From: Clostridiales bacterium
GTDB lineage: Bacteria > Bacillota > Clostridia > Christensenellales > Aristaeellaceae
Reading direction: 5' to 3'
NCBI GenBank assembly: GCA_015056155.1
Contig: SVGU01000001.1
Coordinates: forward strand, 31,961-95,960
Length of the DNA: 64,000 bases
The number at the start of each line of letters is the position of its first letter. Within the stretch, counting starts at the first letter, position 1. Below are positions 19,254 to 28,344 of this stretch, piece after piece. Under the pieces are notes generated by a model. That model was not told where the DNA came from. It saw only the letters and a program-made list of their open reading frames with translations, and did not search any database. A program made the position numbers and the translations under genes.

Positions 19254-20363
19254 ATGAATGAGGTGTACGGGAGTCTGCTGGCGCACCTCGCGCAGACGCT
19301 CTTCGGCGTACCGACGGAAGCGAAGGTCACGGACGAGGTGCTGCGGGAGGCGAGGCGGCATACGGTCCTGTCCCTGATGCCGATCACGGAATCGCAGGTG
19401 TTCTGGAAGATCATTTCGCAGAACACCAGAATGCGCGTGGAGCACCGCAAGGTGCATGATCTGATGACGCGCCTGGGGATTCCCTATGCGACGCTCAAGG
19501 GCGTCACCTCTGCGCGGTACTATCCGGAGCCTGTCCGGCGGCAGCTGGGCGATGTGGATCTGATCGTCAAGCCGGCGGACTTCGAGCGCGCCTTTGAGCT
19601 GCTGGAGAAGGACGGGCATCATGGCGTGCGGGAGATGCAGGAGCATCATGTGCGCTACGACGAGGGGCCCGCAGGCTGGGAGCTCCACTGGCGTGCGCCG
19701 GGCTTTCCGGAAAACCACGAGATCGAGCGGTATGTGGATGAGATGGTCGATAATGCCCGGGAGTATGAGGGCTGCATGTGCCTGTCGGACTTCCATCATG
19801 GCCTGATCCTCCTAACGCACAGCGCCTATCACTGGATCAACGCGGGCTTCAATCTGCGCGCGGTCTGCGACTGGGCGGTGTTCTATTCCCACTTCCCGGA
19901 GGACGAGTTCACCGGGATGTTTGAGGAGACGCTCAGGCGGCTGGGGCTGTGGAAGTATGCGCAGTACCTGACGGCGCTCTGCATCCGCTACCTGAAGGCG
20001 CCGGAAAGGGCGTTCGTCGGCGAGCAGGATGAGGCCTTCCTGGAGGCGCTGATGGAGGATATTCTGATCCCGGACAGCGAGCGGATCAATCAGGCGAAGC
20101 TGCTGATGGATGAGGGCAGCATGACGGTGGACGATACCGGCATGGTCCGCCGGTTCTTCATCATCCTGTCCCGCAAGGCGTGCCTGGTCTGGCCGGCGTG
20201 CGAGAAGTACAGGATCCTCCTGCCCTTCGGCATGATCGCGCATCTGGTGAAATACGCCGTCAAGGTCGTGAAGGGAAAGAAACCCAAGGTGCATCTCGGA
20301 CAAATGGTCACCGGCGCGAAGAAGAGGAAGTCGCTCTATCAGCGCTTTGAGCTGTTCAGATAA
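19254..20363 (+). CDS. Nucleotidyltransferase-family protein (NTP_transf_5-like, PF14907)
   Basis: LGIPYATLKGVTSARYYPEPVRRQLGDVDLIVKPADFERAFELLEKDG; ELHWRAPGF. Confidence 0.75.
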   Translation: MNEVYGSLLAHLAQTLFGVPTEAKVTDEVLREARRHTVLSLMPITESQVFWKIISQNTRMRVEHRKVHDLMTRLGIPYATLKGVTSARYYPEPVRRQLGDVDLIVKPADFERAFELLEKDGHHGVREMQEHHVRYDEGPAGWELHWRAPGFPENHEIERYVDEMVDNAREYEGCMCLSDFHHGLILLTHSAYHWINAGFNLRAVCDWAVFYSHFPEDEFTGMFEETLRRLGLWKYAQYLTALCIRYLKAPERAFVGEQDEAFLEALMEDILIPDSERINQAKLLMDEGSMTVDDTGMVRRFFIILSRKACLVWPACEKYRILLPFGMIAHLVKYAVKVVKGKKPKVHLGQMVTGAKKRKSLYQRFELFR

Positions 20364-20378
20364 TCGCATATCGCACAG

Positions 20379-20425
20379 ACCCGGCGTCCGAAGTCGCACC
20401 CCGCGATGACGACGCCGGGTTTCTT
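20379..20425 (+). terminator. Rho-independent terminator
   Basis: ACCCGGCGTC...GACGCCGGGT followed by TTCTT. Confidence 0.75.
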
Positions 20426-20494
20426 CCTGTTCCGGCGGATGAACGCTGTCCCTGCTGGACAAAGTAGCCATGATGAAAGCGAGGGATCAGCATC

Positions 20495-22636
20495 ATGGCG
20501 AAAAAGCACCGTGAGATCCTGGCGCCCCTGAGCGGACAGGCCGTTCCGCTGGGAGAGGTGCCGGATGAAGTGTTCTCCCGGGAGGTCATGGGCGGCGGCG
20601 CGGCGATCCTCCCGGCGGACGGGCGGCTCGTCAGCCCAGTGGACGGCGTGGTCTCCGCCGTTGCGGAAACCGGTCATGCTTACGGCTTCACGACGGACGA
20701 CGGTCTGGAGCTGCTGGTGCATGTGGGGCTGGACACGGTGGACATGCGGGGCGAGGGCTTCCGGCCCTGCGTCCGGACGGGCGACAGGGTGCGCGCGGGC
20801 GAAACGGTGGCGCAGATCGACCTGGCGCTGCTGCGGAAGAGCGGGCGGAATGCGGTCACGCCGGTCGTGGTGTGCGGCGGCGCGGAAGGCTGCCGGATCA
20901 TCCCGGCGCAGGGGCCGGTCCGGGCAGGGAAGGACGCACTCCTCACCCTGGCGGAGGACGCTGTGCCGTCAGCGCAGAACGTCCCCGTGCGACGCAGGCC
21001 GGTGGTCAGCTTTGACCTGCTGCAGAAGCTGGGCAAGGTGCTCATGACGGTCATCGCCGTGATGCCGGCGGCGGGTCTGGTGCTGTCCGTCGGCAAGCTG
21101 ATCCAGATGGCGGGTGCGGCGCTTCCGGCTGTCGTGACCGTCGGCGCGGTGATGGAGCAGATCGGCTGGGCCATCATCGGCAACCTGCATCTGCTGTTCG
21201 CCGCGGCCATTGGCGGCAGCTGGGCGAAGGACCGGGCGGGCGGCGCCTTCGCGGCGATCCTCGCCTTCGTACTCATCAACTGCATCACCGGCGCGGTGTT
21301 CGGCGTGACGGGCGATATGCTGTCGTCGGCGGAGGCGGTGACGCATTCCGTGTTCGGGCAGGAGATGCGCGTCACGGATTACTTCACGGAGGTGCTGGGG
21401 CGGCCGGCGCTGAACATGGGCGTGTTCGTGGGCATCATCTCCGGCTTCCTCGGCGGCATGGTGTATAACCGGTATTACAGCTTCCGCCGCCTGCCGGATG
21501 CGCTGGCGTTCTTCAACGGCAAGCGCTTCGTGCCGCTGATGGTGATCGTGTATTCGGCGGCGGCGTCGCTGCTGCTGGCGGTGGTCTGGCCGGTGATCCA
21601 GTCGGGGATCAATGCCTTCGGCGTGTGGATCGCGGGCTCGGCCGATACTGCGCCGGTGCTGGCGCCCTTCATTTACGGCACGCTGGAGCGCCTGCTGCTG
21701 CCCTTCGGACTGCACCACATGCTCACCATCCCCATGAACTACACCTCCTTCGGCGGGGAGTACCTCATCCAGACGGGCGCGGCGGCGGGGACGGTGGTCT
21801 ACGGGCAGGATCCGTTGTGGCTGGCGTGGGTGACGGATCTGATCAACCTGCGCAGCGCGGGCGACGCGGCCACGGCGCAGCGGCTGATGCAGATGGTGGT
21901 GCCGGCAAGGTTCAAGGTCGGGCAGATGATCGGCTCCGGCGGCCTCCTGCTGGGCTTCGGGCTGGCGATGTACCGCCGGGTCGAAAAGCCGCGCCGCCGG
22001 GCATACCGGTCCATGTTCGTGTCCACGGCGCTGGCGGTGTTCCTGACCGGCGTGACGGAACCGATCGAGTTCATGTTCATGTTCTGCGCGCTGCCGCTGT
22101 ACATCGTGTATGCGCTGCTGCAGGGCTGTGCCTTCGCGCTGGCGGGGGTGGTGGATCTGCGGCTGCACGCCTTCGGCAGCCTGGAGCTCCTGACCCGCGT
22201 GCCCATGAGCCTGCAGGCGGGGCTGGGCGGGGACATCGTCCGCTTTGTCATCGCCTGCGCCGCGTTCTTCGTGATCGGCTATGCGGTGGCCTACTGGATG
22301 ATCGGCCGCTTCCGGTATGCCACGCCCGGACGGCTGGGAAACTACAATGACGACAGCGCGCAGGAGTCTGCCGGAGCGCCCCGGACGGCGGAGGCAGGCG
22401 AACCCTCGCAGGCGGAGCGCATCATTGCGCTGCTGGGCGGCCGGGAGAATATCGTGCTGGTGGACGCCTGCATGACGCGGCTGCGCGTGACCGTCCGGGA
22501 TGCGGAGAAGGTCGCGGATGCGGCGGCGTGGCGCGCGGAGGGCGCGATGAGCCTGCTCGTCAAGGGAAACGGCATCCAGGCGGTCTACGGCCCCAAAGCG
22601 GACGTATTGAAATCGGACGTGAACGACATCCTGTGA
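20495..22636 (+). CDS. PTS sugar transporter, glucose superfamily, single polypeptide with domain order IIA-IIC-IIB
   Basis: IIA: LLVHVGLDTVDMRGEGF; IIC: GLHHMLTIPMNYTSFGG, TGVTEPIEFMFMF; IIB: VDACMTRLRVTV. Confidence 0.92.
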   Translation: MAKKHREILAPLSGQAVPLGEVPDEVFSREVMGGGAAILPADGRLVSPVDGVVSAVAETGHAYGFTTDDGLELLVHVGLDTVDMRGEGFRPCVRTGDRVRAGETVAQIDLALLRKSGRNAVTPVVVCGGAEGCRIIPAQGPVRAGKDALLTLAEDAVPSAQNVPVRRRPVVSFDLLQKLGKVLMTVIAVMPAAGLVLSVGKLIQMAGAALPAVVTVGAVMEQIGWAIIGNLHLLFAAAIGGSWAKDRAGGAFAAILAFVLINCITGAVFGVTGDMLSSAEAVTHSVFGQEMRVTDYFTEVLGRPALNMGVFVGIISGFLGGMVYNRYYSFRRLPDALAFFNGKRFVPLMVIVYSAAASLLLAVVWPVIQSGINAFGVWIAGSADTAPVLAPFIYGTLERLLLPFGLHHMLTIPMNYTSFGGEYLIQTGAAAGTVVYGQDPLWLAWVTDLINLRSAGDAATAQRLMQMVVPARFKVGQMIGSGGLLLGFGLAMYRRVEKPRRRAYRSMFVSTALAVFLTGVTEPIEFMFMFCALPLYIVYALLQGCAFALAGVVDLRLHAFGSLELLTRVPMSLQAGLGGDIVRFVIACAAFFVIGYAVAYWMIGRFRYATPGRLGNYNDDSAQESAGAPRTAEAGEPSQAERIIALLGGRENIVLVDACMTRLRVTVRDAEKVADAAAWRAEGAMSLLVKGNGIQAVYGPKADVLKSDVNDIL

Positions 22637-22695
22637 TCCGCCGGGAGCTGTCGGGTCCCTGCCGCTGCACGCGCATCCCGCTATACATTCCCCGA

Positions 22696-22724
22696 TTGCG
22701 CTTTTCCTCCGCTGCTGGTATAAT
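22696..22724 (+). promoter_or_regulatory. Upstream promoter of the GH gene cluster
   Basis: TTGCGC - 17 bp - TATAAT with extended -10 TGG. Confidence 0.55.
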
Positions 22725-22749
22725 GGACAGGTCGCAGGCGAGATTATCG

Positions 22750-22778
22750 TTGCATTTGCAACCAGTTTGTGATATGAT
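22750..22778 (+). promoter_or_regulatory. Second promoter overlapped by inverted repeat GTTGCA-TT-TGCAAC
   Basis: TTGCAT - 17 bp - TATGAT; IR 22749-22762 covers the -35. Confidence 0.55.
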
Positions 22779-22838
22779 ACCCATGACGGCGCACAGGCGC
22801 CCCAATTGTTCTGACAATGAAACATCGGAGGAGACAGC

Positions 22839-24596
22839 ATGGGTAACTATCGCAATTTCAAACTTGTCGTGTATTTTGTGGCGGGCGGCGTGAAACGGGC
22901 GACCCGCGAGCAGCTGGAACAGGACCTTGCTTTCTTCGGCCGGCATATGCGGCTGGACAAGGTGTATCTGGAGCCTTATCGGGATGAATTTGCCGGCGAG
23001 GAGCAGTTCGACCTGTGCAAGGCGGTCTTCGAGGAGCACGGCGTGGAGGTATCCGGCGGCATCACGACCACGTATCCCACCCTGCCCGGCGACGACCGGC
23101 AGCGCATGTTCAACACCTTCTGCTACAACGATGAGAAGATGCTGGAGCAGCTGCGCGAGGTGAGCGCCTTCCTCGGCGGCAAGGTGAAGGAATTCATCAT
23201 CGACGACTTCTATTTCACCAACTGCACGTGCGAAAAGTGCCGCGCGGGCCGCGACGCGTTCAATGCCGCGCACGGCATCGCGGACGGCAGCTGGGAGCGG
23301 TACCGCCTGGACCTGATGCAGCGCGTCAGCCGGGAGTATATGATCGCCCCGGCGAAGGCCGTCAACCCGGACTGCTCCATCACCATCAAGTACCCCAACT
23401 GGGCGGAGAGCTATCAGGAGACCGGCTACAATCCCGCGGAGCAGCGCACCGTCTTCGACAACCTCTACACCGGCACCGAGACCCGCGACCCGGTCACTAC
23501 CGACCAGCATCTGCCGCGCTACCTGAGCTACTCGCTGATGACCTATTTCGAGAACATGTGGCCTGGGCACAACGGCGGCGGCTGGTTCGATCCCTTTGAC
23601 ATGCACATCACCGAGCACTATCTGGAGCAGGCCTACCTGACGGCCTTCTCCAAGCCGAAGGAGCTGATGATGTTCTGCTTCCAGGCGCTGGCGAACACGA
23701 TGAACGTGCCCGCCCTCGGCTTCCAGCTGGACCGGCTGGATGCGGTGCTGGACCACTGCGGCGCGCCGGTGGGCGTCGCCTGCTATCTGCCGGACAACTG
23801 TCAGGGCGAGGACAACGTGCAGGACTTCCTGGGCATGGTGGGTCTGCCGGTCGTGTGCACGCCGTATTTCCCGGAGGACGCGAAGGCGGTCCTCCTGACC
23901 CGCTCCTCCGCCTGCGACTCCGATGTGGTGGAGAAGCTGGAGCGCTATGTCGCTGCGGGCGGCCGCGCGCTGGTCACCCACGGCTTCGTGGAGGCGACGA
24001 TGGACCGCGGCATCCAGCGCATGACCTCCATCCGCTTTGCCGGACGTAAGGTCCTCGCGCAGGACTTCCTCGTCGAGCAGGCGGATTCCCGCATGCACGG
24101 CCGTCTGCTGACCTATCCCCACGGGGAGAAGGCCGTCCTCGTCACCGTGCCGGAGCACCGCAACAACAGCAGCTGGGCGCTCATCAAGACCCGCGTGGGT
24201 CAGGAGAGCTACGGCATGCTCCTGCGGGACACCTACGGCAAGGGCGAGATGCTGACGCTGGCGGTGCCGGATTCCTTCAGCGACCTGTACCATCTGCCGG
24301 TGGATGTGCTGTCGCGCCTGCGCGCTGCCTTCCCGGTGAACGGCGTGCATCTGGAGTGCGAAGCCCTCATCAGCATGTTCGCCTATGACAACGACACCTT
24401 CATCCTCTATCCCTACGTGGACGAGGGCACGCAGCCCAGCCTTGGCCGCATCCATATCGCCGGTCAGGTGAAGGAGCTGGCGCTGCCCGTCTCCTGCAGG
24501 AGCGTGAAGCCCCTGTATCGGACGGAACGGGAGACCGTATTCGAATTCCGCGCCATGCCCGGGCAGTATGTGCTCTACCGCATCGTGCGCGAATAA
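22839..24596 (+). CDS. Uncharacterised protein, possibly a TIM-barrel glycoside-hydrolase-like enzyme
   Basis: KEFIIDDFYFTNCTCEKCRAG motif resembling GH-like barrels, glutamine-amidotransferase-like middle, small beta C-terminus; coupled to GH10. Confidence 0.5.
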   Translation: MGNYRNFKLVVYFVAGGVKRATREQLEQDLAFFGRHMRLDKVYLEPYRDEFAGEEQFDLCKAVFEEHGVEVSGGITTTYPTLPGDDRQRMFNTFCYNDEKMLEQLREVSAFLGGKVKEFIIDDFYFTNCTCEKCRAGRDAFNAAHGIADGSWERYRLDLMQRVSREYMIAPAKAVNPDCSITIKYPNWAESYQETGYNPAEQRTVFDNLYTGTETRDPVTTDQHLPRYLSYSLMTYFENMWPGHNGGGWFDPFDMHITEHYLEQAYLTAFSKPKELMMFCFQALANTMNVPALGFQLDRLDAVLDHCGAPVGVACYLPDNCQGEDNVQDFLGMVGLPVVCTPYFPEDAKAVLLTRSSACDSDVVEKLERYVAAGGRALVTHGFVEATMDRGIQRMTSIRFAGRKVLAQDFLVEQADSRMHGRLLTYPHGEKAVLVTVPEHRNNSSWALIKTRVGQESYGMLLRDTYGKGEMLTLAVPDSFSDLYHLPVDVLSRLRAAFPVNGVHLECEALISMFAYDNDTFILYPYVDEGTQPSLGRIHIAGQVKELALPVSCRSVKPLYRTERETVFEFRAMPGQYVLYRIVRE

Positions 24597-24617
24597 ACGC
24601 AAAAGGAGGCGGCATTC

Positions 24618-25853
24618 ATGGACCGCTACGCACACCGCAAATCCACCTGCCGGATCCGTCTGGTGGAGGGCGACGGAACGCCCTTTGCCGGCCGCAAGGT
24701 CACGGTGGAGCTGAAAAAGCATGAATTCAAGTTTGGCTGCAACATCTTCTGGCTCAGCGCGATGCTGGACCCGGCCGTTCCGACGGAGCACCGGGCAAAG
24801 CTGGAGAAGATGTGGGAGAGCTGGTCGGCGCTGTTCAACTTCGGCACCCTGCCTTTCTATCAGGGTCAGTACGAGCGGACCGAGGGCGTGACCCGCGAGG
24901 AGAGCACCCTGCGCGCCGCCCGGTTCCTCAAGGAGAACAACGTGGACATGAAGGGCCACCCCCTGTGCTGGCACACCGTGTCCGCCAAGTGGCTGCTGGG
25001 CCGCGACAACAAGGACGTGCTGGAGAACCAGCTCAGCCGCATCTGCCGCGAGGTGACGGCCTTCAAGGATTACATCCACATGTGGGACGTGATCAACGAG
25101 GTGGTCATCATGCCCGTCTTCGACCGGGAGGACAACGCCATCACCCGCCTGTGCGCCGAGATGGGCCGGGTTCCGCTGGTCAAGGCGGTGTTCGATATGG
25201 CGCGCCGGATGGACCCGGACGCGACGCTCCTGCTCAACGACTTCAACACCAGCGACCGCTACCGCGAGCTGATCGCCGACTGTCTGGCGGCGGACGTGCC
25301 CATCGACGTGATCGGCATCCAGTCCCACCAGCATCAGGGCTTCTGGGGCCTGGAGAAGCTGCATGAGGTGCTGGAGCGCTTCGAGACCTTCGGGCTGCCG
25401 CTGCACTTCACCGAGAACACCTTCGTCTCCGGCGATCCCATCCCCCCGCACATCACCGACCTGAACGACTGGCGCGTGGACGAGTGGCCGACCACCCCTG
25501 CCGGCGAGGACCGTCAGGCGCGGGACCTGCTGAGCATGGTCGATACGCTCTTTGCCCACCCGAAGGTGGAGGCCTTCACCAACTGGGACTTCGCCGACGG
25601 CGCATGGCTGGGCGCGCCCTCGGGCCTGGTGCGCAAGGACGGCAGCCACAAGCCCGCCTACGACGCGCTTAAGCAGCGCATCACCCAGGACTGGCACACG
25701 AAGCTGACCCTCACGACGGACGAGAACGGCTACTGCGAAGTGACCGGCTTCCGCGGCGAATACGAGGCGGTCGTGGACGGCCTGATGGGTACCTTCACGC
25801 TGGACAAGTCCGGCGAGGACAAGACGGTGCTGCCCTGCTGGCTGGTGCTGTAA
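24618..25853 (+). CDS. Glycoside hydrolase family 10 (endo-xylanase-like), no signal peptide
   Basis: GHPLCWHTVSAKW, HMWDVINEVV (acid/base), IGIQSHQHQGFW, LPLHFTENTF (nucleophile position). Confidence 0.88.
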   Translation: MDRYAHRKSTCRIRLVEGDGTPFAGRKVTVELKKHEFKFGCNIFWLSAMLDPAVPTEHRAKLEKMWESWSALFNFGTLPFYQGQYERTEGVTREESTLRAARFLKENNVDMKGHPLCWHTVSAKWLLGRDNKDVLENQLSRICREVTAFKDYIHMWDVINEVVIMPVFDREDNAITRLCAEMGRVPLVKAVFDMARRMDPDATLLLNDFNTSDRYRELIADCLAADVPIDVIGIQSHQHQGFWGLEKLHEVLERFETFGLPLHFTENTFVSGDPIPPHITDLNDWRVDEWPTTPAGEDRQARDLLSMVDTLFAHPKVEAFTNWDFADGAWLGAPSGLVRKDGSHKPAYDALKQRITQDWHTKLTLTTDENGYCEVTGFRGEYEAVVDGLMGTFTLDKSGEDKTVLPCWLVL

Positions 25854-26000
25854 GACAACGGAATGCAAATATTTGCGGCGGATGGCGTGGCTGTCCGCCG
25901 CTTCTGCGTTGCCGTAAGGGCGTTTTCCATTGCAGAAAGCTGTTTTCATCCGGCACATCCTGTGCTATAATGTCGATGAATCAACCGAAGGAGTCTGCCC

Positions 26001-26651
26001 ATGGAGACGAACCTGCTGCCGACTCATCTGCGCCCCCTCGCTGCCGGGCTGTCCCGGTATGCCGGCTGCCTCACCATGACTCTGCGCTGCCCCTGCGGCT
26101 GCACCCGTTTCCGGCTGGAGGAGGCCACGCACAGCGCGGCGGAGCAGGCGGCCATCGAAGCGTGGCTGGCGGCGGAGAAGGCTGCCCGGAAGGGACGGAT
26201 CCTTCGCTTCCGCAAAAATGCGCATGGTCAGACGGAGCTGATGTGCCGCCGGATCTTCTTCGGGCGCTGGGAGTCCTTCAAGGCCCTGATCCCGCCGCCG
26301 CCCTGCCATATGGATGTGCGGGCCCTGCGCGGCGCCTGCCGGAAATGCGGCAGGACGCACCTCATCTACGACAACCGCCTGCACGGCTTTGATGCGCTCA
26401 TGGGCGAATACACCGGCGAGGCGATGGCCTGGCAGCCCCAGTGGCGGGAGATCGACATGCAGGCCCTCGATGTACCGGAGGGGGAGATGATCCGCGTGGA
26501 TATCCCCGAGGCCGACGAGCGCAGCCTGGCGGATATGCGCGAATTCATCCCCGGCTTCACCCCGGAGATGGCCTGCGACGCCTTCAGCTGCATTGAGGTC
26601 TGGAGCGACGTCGGCGGCAAGCGCGATGCGATGCTCTTTGACGCCGGATAA
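26001..26651 (+). CDS. Hypothetical protein with two Cys clusters
   Basis: 216 aa, RBS, TATAAT at 25966-25971; CPCGC and CRKCGRTH possible metal sites. Confidence 0.55.
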   Translation: METNLLPTHLRPLAAGLSRYAGCLTMTLRCPCGCTRFRLEEATHSAAEQAAIEAWLAAEKAARKGRILRFRKNAHGQTELMCRRIFFGRWESFKALIPPPPCHMDVRALRGACRKCGRTHLIYDNRLHGFDALMGEYTGEAMAWQPQWREIDMQALDVPEGEMIRVDIPEADERSLADMREFIPGFTPEMACDAFSCIEVWSDVGGKRDAMLFDAG

Positions 26652-26680
26652 ACGAACAAAACCGTGGAGGTTCAACAGAT

Positions 26681-27853
26681 ATGCACACCACTCAGCACTG
26701 GTCTTCCATCTGGGGCAACGCGGTCTCCATCGCCGAGAACCGCCCCGAGCGCTATGCGAAGAACATCACCATCCGCTATCCCATCCGCATCCCCTTCGAT
26801 GGCAGCGCCCTGCGCCTGACCTTCGACAACTACTGCGGTACCGAGCCGGTGACGATCGACAGGACGACCCTGCTGGCTCCCCCCGGCTCCTGCGGAGCTT
26901 CCCCCCTCGGCGAGGGGGGCTGCGGCGTGTTCCTGCCGGTGACCTTCGGCGGCGGGCGCAGCGTCACCATCGGGGCAGGGGAGTGCGCCACCTGTGACCC
27001 GGTGGAGGTCACCCTCCGCGCCGGGGAAACGGTCTACATCAGCTTCTATCTGGCGGATTTCACCCTCATGCGCTCCGTGGTGTTCACCTGCGGCAAGCTC
27101 TCCGGCGGCCTCTATGCCAACGGCGATGAGACGGAGACGGTCGATATCGACATCAACACCTCCCGCGCGACGAAGCTGAACTACTTCCTGTCCAACGTGT
27201 CCATCCTGACCGCGCCGGAAAACCGGACGATCGTCTGCTACGGCGACTCCATCACCGCGCAGGACTGGCCGGACGATCTGCAAATCCGCTGCCAGCGGGA
27301 GGGCTTCTCCCGCACGGCCATCATCCGCAAGGCCGCCAGCGGCACCCGCATCCTTCGCGAATACGCCTGCCTGACCTACGAGAGCTACGGCCTGATGGGT
27401 GCGCACCGCTTCCTGCATGAGCTGCCAGCTGACGGCGCAGACGCGGTCATCATCCAGCAGGGCATCAACGACATCATCCATCCCGTGGGCGAGGAGGTCA
27501 ACATCTTCCGTCCCATGAGCGATCTGCCGACGGTGGAGGAGCTGATTGAGGGCCTCAAGGTGTATATCGCCCAGGCGCGGGCGATGGGGCTGAAGGTCTA
27601 TGTGGGCACGCTGATCCCCATGGGCGGCTGGCGCACGGACGCTCCCTTCCGGCAGGAGATGCGCCACGCGTACAACGACTTCATCCGCACGACCGACCTG
27701 ATCGACGGCTGCATCGACTTCGACGCGGCCCTGCGCGACCCGGAGCGGCCGGACTGGTTCCTGCCGGAGTACGATTCCGGCGACCACCTGCACCCGAGCA
27801 AGAAGGGCTATGAGCGCATGGCGGCCGAGGTGCCGGCGGAGCTGCTGAAATGA
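26681..27853 (+). CDS. SGNH/GDSL-family hydrolase with N-terminal beta domain
   Basis: TIVCYGDSITAQDWPDDL (block I), QGINDIIHP (block III), DHLHPSKKGYERMA (block V). Confidence 0.88.
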   Translation: MHTTQHWSSIWGNAVSIAENRPERYAKNITIRYPIRIPFDGSALRLTFDNYCGTEPVTIDRTTLLAPPGSCGASPLGEGGCGVFLPVTFGGGRSVTIGAGECATCDPVEVTLRAGETVYISFYLADFTLMRSVVFTCGKLSGGLYANGDETETVDIDINTSRATKLNYFLSNVSILTAPENRTIVCYGDSITAQDWPDDLQIRCQREGFSRTAIIRKAASGTRILREYACLTYESYGLMGAHRFLHELPADGADAVIIQQGINDIIHPVGEEVNIFRPMSDLPTVEELIEGLKVYIAQARAMGLKVYVGTLIPMGGWRTDAPFRQEMRHAYNDFIRTTDLIDGCIDFDAALRDPERPDWFLPEYDSGDHLHPSKKGYERMAAEVPAELLK

Positions 27854-28344
27854 GCGGCGCAGCCATCGGGGAGTACCCGCTGTGCATCGACACCCCCGAC
27901 GGCCCCGTCACAGTTACGGCGGCGCATGAGACCGTGATCTGCGATGACGAAGTGCAGCGCGCCTCCGTCACGCTCCATCTGTCTGGAACGGCATATGCAG
28001 GGCATGGCTCCGACACGGAGTACGCGCTGTACGACCTGGAAAAGCGCCTGCCGGAGGGCTGCACGCTCCGATGCTGCCTGAGCTGCCGCCACGGGCACTT
28101 CTGCCCCGTGGGCGATGCGGACAACGAGGTGTTCTGCGTCACGGACTTCGAGCCGCGGACAAAGAGCGACCTGTATCACGTCACCGAGGACGAGCAGGAG
28201 CGGGCTACCCGCAGCCGGACGCTGTTCCACCTCTGCGACGGCTGGCAGGCGCAGTCGGAGGAAACCTACACCTATACCAGTTACCTGGAACACACGAAAA
28301 GAGGCCATACGAATGAAACGGATCCTGACCTGGCTGAAGCATGA
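27850..28344 (+). CDS. Hypothetical Cys-rich protein (~164 aa)
   Basis: ATGA overlap with SGNH gene; CTLRCCLSCRHGHFCPVGDADNEVFCVTDFEP. Confidence 0.6.
   Translation: MSGAAIGEYPLCIDTPDGPVTVTAAHETVICDDEVQRASVTLHLSGTAYAGHGSDTEYALYDLEKRLPEGCTLRCCLSCRHGHFCPVGDADNEVFCVTDFEPRTKSDLYHVTEDEQERATRSRTLFHLCDGWQAQSEETYTYTSYLEHTKRGHTNETDPDLAEA

Noticed and set aside
22560-25958. 1132-aa minus-strand ORF
   Set aside because: Antisense to the GH-like and GH10 genes; no domain motifs.
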